A stretch of DNA of 10,324 nt from Peptococcaceae bacterium UBA3933. GTDB lineage: Bacteria > Bacillota > Peptococcia > Peptococcales > BICA1-8. Below the pieces are notes generated by a model. The model did not search any database. It worked only from the letters and a program-made list of their open reading frames with translations, and was not told where the DNA came from. Positions 5,523 to 10,324 of this stretch are shown in pieces. Position numbers and translations under genes: made by a program. The stretch spans positions 27,093 through 37,416 of the forward strand of contig DGEF01000090.1 of assembly GCA_002385805.1 (NCBI GenBank), read 5' to 3'. How positions within the stretch are numbered: position 1 is the first letter of the stretch; the number at the start of each line of letters is the position of its first letter.

Positions 5523-6938
5523 ATGAATATAGGCAAAGTCTTACAGGTAATTGGTCCTGTTGTAGACGTTGAGTTTCCCCCGGGCCAACTACCTGATATC
5601 TATAATGCTATCTTGATTCGTTCCCAAGATCAGGATACAGAAGACGCCAAAGCAGCCAATATCAATCTTGTCTTGGAAGCTGCTCAGCACCTGGGGAACA
5701 ACACCGTCAGATGTGTTGCTATGTCTTCTACTGACGGTTTGATCCGGGGTATGAAAGCTGTAGATACAGGAAACCCCATTACTGTACCTGTAGGGGAAGA
5801 AACTTTGGGTCGTCTTTTCAATGTTGTAGGCGAAACTATTGATGAAATGGGTGAAGTGAAAGTAAAAGAACGCTGGCCCATTCATAGACCTGCCCCCAGT
5901 TTTGTTGACCAGGAGCCTTCCACGGAGATTTTGGAAACTGGGATTAAAGTAGTTGACCTTTTAGCTCCCTATTCCAAAGGTGGGAAAATCGGTCTCTTTG
6001 GTGGTGCCGGTGTAGGAAAAACCGTTTTAATCATGGAGCTTATCCGTAACATTGCCTACGAACACGGTGGTTACTCTGTATTCGCCGGTGTTGGTGAACG
6101 TACACGTGAAGGTAACGACCTTTGGAACGAAATGAAAGAGTCAGGAGTATTGGATAAAACAGCTTTAGTTTTCGGTCAGATGAATGAGCCTCCTGGTGCC
6201 AGACTAAGAGTTGGTTTAACCGGCTTAACCATTGCCGAATACTTTAGAGATGTACAGGGCCAGGACGTTTTGTTGTTTATAGATAACATTTTCCGGTTTA
6301 CCCAAGCCGGTTCGGAAGTTTCCGCTTTATTAGGGCGGATGCCTTCTGCCGTAGGTTACCAGCCTACACTGGCTACTGAAATGGGTAACTTGCAGGAACG
6401 TATTACCTCCACTAAAAAAGGTTCTATTACTTCCGTACAGGCTATTTACGTACCTGCCGACGACTTAACTGACCCGGCTCCGGCGACAACCTTTGCTCAC
6501 TTGGACGCTACCACAGTATTGTCCCGGCAGATTGCCGAATTAGGTATTTATCCGGCGGTAGACCCCTTAGACTCAACTTCTCGTATTCTGGATCCTCAAA
6601 TTATAGGGGAAGAGCACTACCGGGTAGCTCGGGAAGTACAAAAGGTACTCCAGAGATATAAAGAATTACAAGACATTATCGCTATTTTAGGTATGGATGA
6701 ACTTTCTGATGAAGACAAACTGATAGTTGCTCGGGCACGTAAGATTCAGAGGTTCTTGTCACAACCTTTCTTCGTAGCCGAACAGTTTACTGGTCATCCA
6801 GGTAAATATGTACCTGTTAAAGAAACCGTTCGCGGCTTTAAAGAAATCCTTGAAGGTAAACATGATGACCTTCCCGAACATGCTTTCTTATACGTAGGTA
6901 CCATTGATGAGGCAGTAGAGAAAGCTAAGAAAGGGTAG
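5523..6938 (+). CDS. atpD: F-type ATP synthase subunit beta
   Basis: Catalytic F1 subunit (471 residues), which makes or hydrolyses ATP. Walker A GGAGVGKT is at residues 160-167 (K166), the catalytic base and neighbour E192-R193 lie in GVGERTREG, and the Walker B strand is VLLFIDNIFRFTQAGSE. PSAVGYQPTLATEMG and PAVDPLDSTS are intact, and the DELSEED loop reads DELSDED (392-398). The ATG has a near-ideal AAAAGGAGGT at 5507-5516, so translation can start independently of atpG. That matters because about 620 nt now separate it from atpG. The gene itself appears normal. Confidence 0.99.
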   Translation: MNIGKVLQVIGPVVDVEFPPGQLPDIYNAILIRSQDQDTEDAKAANINLVLEAAQHLGNNTVRCVAMSSTDGLIRGMKAVDTGNPITVPVGEETLGRLFNVVGETIDEMGEVKVKERWPIHRPAPSFVDQEPSTEILETGIKVVDLLAPYSKGGKIGLFGGAGVGKTVLIMELIRNIAYEHGGYSVFAGVGERTREGNDLWNEMKESGVLDKTALVFGQMNEPPGARLRVGLTGLTIAEYFRDVQGQDVLLFIDNIFRFTQAGSEVSALLGRMPSAVGYQPTLATEMGNLQERITSTKKGSITSVQAIYVPADDLTDPAPATTFAHLDATTVLSRQIAELGIYPAVDPLDSTSRILDPQIIGEEHYRVAREVQKVLQRYKELQDIIAILGMDELSDEDKLIVARARKIQRFLSQPFFVAEQFTGHPGKYVPVKETVRGFKEILEGKHDDLPEHAFLYVGTIDEAVEKAKKG

Positions 6939-6949
6939 GGGGTAAGGAA

Positions 6950-7357
6950 ATGTCGGAAAAAACCCTTACATTCGAAGTGGTAACACCTGTAAGAAAAGTA
7001 TTATCCAAAGAAATAACATCATTGATTGTTCCCGCTATTGAAGGTTATCTGGGAGTATTACCCAACCACGCACCTCTTATTTGTGGTTTAGAACCGGGTG
7101 TTGTTAAATACAAAGAAGGTAACGCGTACAAAAAGTTGGCAATAAGTGGGGGATTTTTAGAAGTTTCTCATAATAAAGCCACAATTATTGCTAATGCGGC
7201 CGAACTTCCGGAAGATATTGATGTGGCGCGGGCCAAAGCCGCTAAAGAGCGGGCCGAAAAAAGGCTGAAACAAAGAACTCCCGATATTGACCTGGCGCGG
7301 GCAGAAGCTGCCTTAAAAAGAGCCATGGCCCGGCTGAAAGTAGCAAACGATTCTTAG
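6950..7357 (+). CDS. atpC: F-type ATP synthase subunit epsilon
   Basis: Epsilon subunit (135 residues), which binds gamma and the c-ring and can inhibit hydrolysis through its C-terminal helices. The N-terminal beta-sandwich carries EGYLGVLPNHAPL (31-43). The C-terminal helical hairpin contains IDVARA (90-95) and again IDLARA (113-118). Both match the I/L-D-x-x-R-A pattern that binds ATP in thermophilic Bacillus epsilon; that this copy binds ATP is inference. It starts 11 nt after atpD with TAAGGA at 6943-6948. It is the last gene of the operon, and its final codons run into the edge of a palindromic repeat array, with no recognisable hairpin-plus-U terminator after it. Confidence 0.97.
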   Translation: MSEKTLTFEVVTPVRKVLSKEITSLIVPAIEGYLGVLPNHAPLICGLEPGVVKYKEGNAYKKLAISGGFLEVSHNKATIIANAAELPEDIDVARAKAAKERAEKRLKQRTPDIDLARAEAALKRAMARLKVANDS

Positions 7358-7373
7358 GTTAAACTTTTGAGAA

Positions 7374-7683
7374 GGCATTACGGCTCACGGGCTAATCTGC
7401 ATGTCAGCATGACGTCTTTCGGGTTAAAAATATAAGACGGCATTACGGCTATAGGGATAGTCTTTTGGGACGGCATTATTTCTCCTGGGTTATTATTACG
7501 GTCATTGAACGTTTCGTTGTGACCCGTAAGCAAAACCCGAAAGCAATAATGCTGACCCTGAATATTAGCCCAAAAGCCGTAATGCCGTCATTTATTTTAC
7601 CCTTGAGCCGTCACGCCGCCTCGAAAGATTGACCTAAAAGCCGTAATGCGGACCCATAAGCTAAACCCAAGAGCCATTATGCC
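7374..7683. repeat. Palindromic array of degenerate 31-33-bp repeats between convergent genes
   Basis: This 325-bp gene-free gap is filled by repeats. Forward units start at 7374, 7406, 7439 and 7472. Reverse-complement units have their first base at 7683, 7650, 7617, 7586 and 7553. Each begins with a core like GGCATTACGGCT, then about 3 nt, a GGGTTAAT-like block, and ends near GGGTC or GAC. The two halves meet at 7504-7520, flanked by ACGGTCA and TGACCCGT, which can pair with one bulge. A weaker unit may start at 7342 inside the atpC end. The DUF4127 stop codon overlaps the outermost unit by one base. Inferred roles are a bidirectional transcription barrier, a protein-binding array, or a repeat element of the MITE/REP type. 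No coding sequence was seen. Confidence 0.85.
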
Positions 7684-9254
7684 TATCCCGAAATCTCCAC
7701 ATTCACCAATACTTTCGCCTCAAAAGTCCTGCCCCAAGGCAATTCCATTCGGGAAGAGATGTTTTCCACTTTAAACCTGAATTTACCGATAATATATTCC
7801 CCTTTAAAAGCTTCTTCCAATTCCCCTCTGTATTCCTCATATAAACCCTGTAAAATTTTCTCTGCTTCGTTTTTCCTTTCTCCTAAATTAGTTGGGTCGA
7901 TGTTTCGCGCCTTTAACTCCTCATTAAGCTTGTCCCGTAAAATTCCTTGATAAAGCAGGTCTTCAGCTACTCGGATAAACTTAAACTCCACATAAGATTG
8001 TAAAGCTTTTTCTTGATCTTCCTTAGAGTATTTTCCTAAATTTTTCTGTAAATACTGGTAAAAGGCATAATGAGCCAACTCAGTACCTATAGTATTACTT
8101 GCTGTATTCCAGCCGGCATATCCATGAATTTTTCTGTTTAATTCCTTATCTAAAAAAATTTCATAAAGTCTCGTGTCCCCTTTATTAGTAAAAGCAATAT
8201 CTTCAATCCCTAAATAATCAATATCAGGAGAAGAAAAAAGTCTGTCATTATTTGTAGTTAAAAACTCCTGCAAAACATCTATTTTTTCCGGGTCATTATA
8301 AATAAAATGCGTGTTTTTAGGTATACGGTCCCGTTCGCCATTTTCTTTCAAGGGGATATTAATATAATTCATTTTAGTCAGCAGTACATCTTCCAGTTTC
8401 TCCGCTTCAAAAGGGTAATATCCTTTATTGTTTTCATTGGCATATTTAATTTCAATAGCCGGCAAAGTTTCAGCAATAATATTTCTAGCCAAAACCAGCA
8501 TAGTTAGTTCATCCGCACCATGTACAAAATGAATATGTTCGTTTAAATAGGGCCTGATTTCCCTAACAATTTTATTGCTTAAACCATATTTTTGGGCGTC
8601 ATCTTGTCCGATTAACAACTCATCAATTAATCCCCGCTTAGTGAGAAAAATCAGTTTTTCCGTAATTAGTTGTGCACTTTTATAAATATTCAAATAATCC
8701 TGCAAGATTTCCTCAGGTACAGTAGCCGGTGGCAGAGGAGGCTCAATACCTAGCAGTGCACTTTTATCAACATCTTGAGCATAGCTGACTAAATCATCCT
8801 GATAATTCCATAATTCTGTAAATTGACTGGGCAGTAATCGTGGTAAAACAGTAATCACTATAATTTTTTTCTCAGAATGTTCCCGGCAAAAATCCTCCAG
8901 CATTTCTAATTTTTTTTCAATATTTTCATAGGAATCAGGTTCCCGGGAAGCAATTAGACCACCGTTAAAAAGCTGGTTTGTATTTATAATAACCATATCA
9001 AATTCTTCAATTTTCGACCTTAACCAACCCCATAAAAATTCTTGGGAAGAGGGTTTAAGATAGTCGTCCAGAAAAACCCAAGGTATTTCAATGTTCACAT
9101 TACTCATGGAAGCTAGGATTTGGGGATACTGAGTATTAGCAGGCCTGCTATCTAGAGGAATCAACCCTATATTAACTGTTTCCATATTGCTAGGCCAAAA
9201 AAATAAAAGCACAATAATCAGGAACAGAGTAAAAATATATACGCCTCTTAACAT
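7683..9254 (-). CDS. DUF4127-family protein, exported or membrane-anchored
   Basis: A 523-residue protein of the DUF4127 family, function unknown. Residues 5-20 form a hydrophobic N-terminal segment (signal peptide or anchor), so the bulk is probably outside the membrane. Conserved-looking blocks are GLIPLDSRPAN (30-40), NQLFNGGLIASR (93-104), LLIGQDDAQKYG (213-224), HGADELTMLVLARN (245-258) and GYAGWNTASNTIGT (378-391). Their Asp/Asn/Gly-rich character suggests an enzyme, possibly acting on sugars or cell-wall material, but that is speculation. ATG 9254 has GGAGAT (complement of 9261-9266) with 6-nt spacing. The gene converges on the ATP synthase operon across the repeat array and diverges from the ywmB-like gene, so it is an independent transcription unit. 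Confidence 0.85.
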   Translation of the reverse strand: MLRGVYIFTLFLIIVLLFFWPSNMETVNIGLIPLDSRPANTQYPQILASMSNVNIEIPWVFLDDYLKPSSQEFLWGWLRSKIEEFDMVIINTNQLFNGGLIASREPDSYENIEKKLEMLEDFCREHSEKKIIVITVLPRLLPSQFTELWNYQDDLVSYAQDVDKSALLGIEPPLPPATVPEEILQDYLNIYKSAQLITEKLIFLTKRGLIDELLIGQDDAQKYGLSNKIVREIRPYLNEHIHFVHGADELTMLVLARNIIAETLPAIEIKYANENNKGYYPFEAEKLEDVLLTKMNYINIPLKENGERDRIPKNTHFIYNDPEKIDVLQEFLTTNNDRLFSSPDIDYLGIEDIAFTNKGDTRLYEIFLDKELNRKIHGYAGWNTASNTIGTELAHYAFYQYLQKNLGKYSKEDQEKALQSYVEFKFIRVAEDLLYQGILRDKLNEELKARNIDPTNLGERKNEAEKILQGLYEEYRGELEEAFKGEYIIGKFRFKVENISSRMELPWGRTFEAKVLVNVEISG

Positions 9255-9412
9255 GATAACATCTCCAATAAATTTAAGTTATAGCTGCAATAGCCCAACA
9301 GTTAGTATTATGACATATTTTTATAATTTATTAAATAGATTACGAATAATTTACCAATTATAAGTAAATAATACTAAATAATCTGTCACTAAATTGAAAG
9401 GTCGTGTTCGCT
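9255..9412. promoter_or_regulatory. AT-rich divergent intergenic region
   Basis: The gap between the divergent DUF4127 and ywmB-like genes must hold the promoter of the minus-strand gene and probably one for the plus-strand gene. Candidate elements are weak: ATGACA near 9310 with only poor -10 matches downstream on the plus strand, and a TATAAT-like hexamer on the minus strand (about 9357-9362) without a good -35 at 17 nt. No operator or riboswitch was recognised. Confidence 0.4.
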
Positions 9413-10162
9413 ATGAAAGCATATTCATCCACAATTCTGCTTTTAAGCCTAATATCCTTGCTAATTTTCCCCCTATATGAAATCCAGCCTGAAAAGCAGG
9501 ATTATTTAGACATTGTTTCTAAAAGTTTTCAAGCAACCGATGCGGAATTTGATGCATTAATTATAGAAGCCTGGGCACAAATAAGTAAAAAAGGGTTAGT
9601 TGAAAAAGACTTAGAGATATTATTTAAGCAATTAACTAATACCTTTAGTATACCTTATTTGCCTATTATTGATACCCAATATCCTGAATTTATCGGTTTT
9701 TCTCAGCAAGAAACAGTAGCTGATGGTCAAACGGTTATTTATGCTACTTTACAAAGTGTACAGCCTTCTAGAGTAGAGGCCGGCACATACCTGGGACTCA
9801 ATATTACAACTTTCAATTTACAAGAGGCTCAGGAATATTATAAATTAGTTATAGGTTTCCTCTCTCCTTATACTGATATCTCCAATATTGGCATAACCAT
9901 TACCGGAACTATCCCGGGGAAATTGAGCCAAAAACAAACATACCAACTTTTTAGCAAAGCTTTTAAAACGGTAGGTGCAGAAATTAAAGAAGGTATAAAC
10001 ACCCCGGAACTGGTAAGCCTTAGTGCTTATACACCCCGTTGTCCTTATCATCTAAAGGTAAATGACAAAAAAATAAATCTAAACTTGGCTGCCAGATATC
10101 ACTACTTTGACAACAAAACCTATCTCCACTTTGGTGCACCGTTAATTTTTCAAGAATATTAA
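9413..10162 (+). CDS. ywmB: YwmB-like protein (TATA-box-binding-protein-like fold family)
   Basis: A 249-residue protein from this ATG. A hydrophobic segment at residues 5-21 after MKAYSS indicates a signal peptide or anchor, with the rest probably outside the membrane. The tail (LNLAARYHYFDNKTYLHFG) and the overall layout resemble the YwmB family of Bacillus and clostridial spore formers; function is unknown. In Bacillus subtilis ywmB lies just downstream of the atp operon and ahead of murAA and spoIID, and this position agrees. The start is uncertain: GTG 9404 is only 3 nt from the AAAGG at 9396-9400, and ATG 9413 is 12 nt away. The ATG is preferred because it gives a more typical basic leader. 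A TTAAAATATT direct repeat (10159-10168, 10172-10181) overlaps the stop. Confidence 0.75.
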   Translation: MKAYSSTILLLSLISLLIFPLYEIQPEKQDYLDIVSKSFQATDAEFDALIIEAWAQISKKGLVEKDLEILFKQLTNTFSIPYLPIIDTQYPEFIGFSQQETVADGQTVIYATLQSVQPSRVEAGTYLGLNITTFNLQEAQEYYKLVIGFLSPYTDISNIGITITGTIPGKLSQKQTYQLFSKAFKTVGAEIKEGINTPELVSLSAYTPRCPYHLKVNDKKINLNLAARYHYFDNKTYLHFGAPLIFQEY

Positions 10163-10255
10163 AATATTGCCTTAAAATATTTGACGAAAAAATAGGTAAT
10201 TTGTTCCATATAAAAATTTAGGCAGGAATTGGTTCGGATACCTAGAATATAAAAC

Positions 10256-10284
10256 TTGACATAATAAATTTAATAGTTAATACT
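10256..10284 (+). promoter_or_regulatory. Sigma-A-type promoter candidate
   Basis: A perfect TTGACA -35 box (10256-10261) is followed 17 nt later by AATACT (10279-10284), a 4/6 match to the -10 consensus, in very AT-rich DNA. It lies 94 nt after the ywmB-like gene and points at whatever gene follows the window. By Bacillus gene order that could be murA, but the gene is not visible. Confidence 0.5.
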
Positions 10285-10306
10285 AACAAGTATTGAGCCA
10301 AAAAAA

Positions 10307-10324
10307 GAACCACGGATAAACACA
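10307..10324 (+). repeat. Possible start of a CACGGATAAACAC-type short-repeat array (cut by window end)
   Basis: The last 18 bases (GAACCACGGATAAACACA) look like the first units of short CACGGAT/AAACACGGAT arrays that occur in many bacterial genomes, as I recall often near small orphan genes. Only the edge is visible, so the call rests on resemblance to a remembered pattern, not on a repeat demonstrated here. Confidence 0.3.

Noticed and set aside
7358..7430. Intrinsic terminator of the atp operon
   Set aside because: No GC-rich stem followed by a U-run is visible after atpC. Any termination would have to come from the large palindromic array or from a factor.
7374..7683. CRISPR array, because of regularly spaced 30-odd-bp repeats
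   Set aside because: The repeats are degenerate, directly adjoin one another without unique spacers, and switch orientation halfway. No cas gene is present.
7600..7683. A short minus-strand reading frame over the 33-bp repeats giving a periodic GI(M/T)A peptide every 11 residues
   Set aside because: It runs only about 28 codons before a TAA, has no ribosome site, and its periodicity is the simple result of 33-nt DNA repeats.

Overview
The window carries an almost complete F-type ATP synthase operon in the classical order atpI-atpB-atpE-atpF-atpH-atpA-atpG-atpD-atpC on the + strand. It is followed by a convergent gene for a DUF4127-family protein and by a + strand ywmB-like gene. The AT-rich sequence, strong AGGAGG-type ribosome sites, TTG/GTG/ATG starts, single b subunit and the ywmB neighbour point to a Gram-positive Firmicute, probably an anaerobic spore-forming clostridial lineage. 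The lineage is inferred, because no rRNA or other taxonomic marker is present.

Positions 1-1359 hold the membrane part: atpI (which may begin upstream), subunit a and subunit c. A perfect 12-bp hairpin follows atpE. Positions 1440-4899 hold b, delta, alpha and gamma, tightly packed. Between atpG and atpD, where these operons normally have a short spacer, there is an inserted unit at about 4897-5450. It has a 7-bp repeat array, a 125-residue four-helix-bundle gene of the S23 / 23S rRNA intervening-sequence protein family, two competing hairpins, and the same 7-bp repeat array in inverted orientation. The atpG stop codon is the first three bases of the left array. Positions 5523-7357 hold beta and epsilon, both intact.

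Positions 7358-7682, between the converging atpC and DUF4127 genes, contain no gene. They hold an unusual structure of about nine to ten degenerate 31-33-bp units, the left half in one orientation and the right half in the other, so the region could fold into a giant imperfect hairpin. The DUF4127 gene (9254-7683, minus) and the ywmB-like gene (9413-10162) diverge from a 149- to 158-bp AT-rich gap. The last 160 bp contain a good promoter-like sequence, probably for the next gene, and the window ends inside what may be another short-repeat array.

Functionally, atpB, atpE and atpF make the Fo motor and stator, and atpH, atpA, atpG, atpD and atpC make F1. All catalytic landmarks are intact: Walker motifs, arginine finger, the a-subunit arginine and the c-subunit carboxylate. 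The four-helix-bundle unit and the 33-bp palindromic array are the two parts of the window that ordinary ATP synthase biology does not explain.
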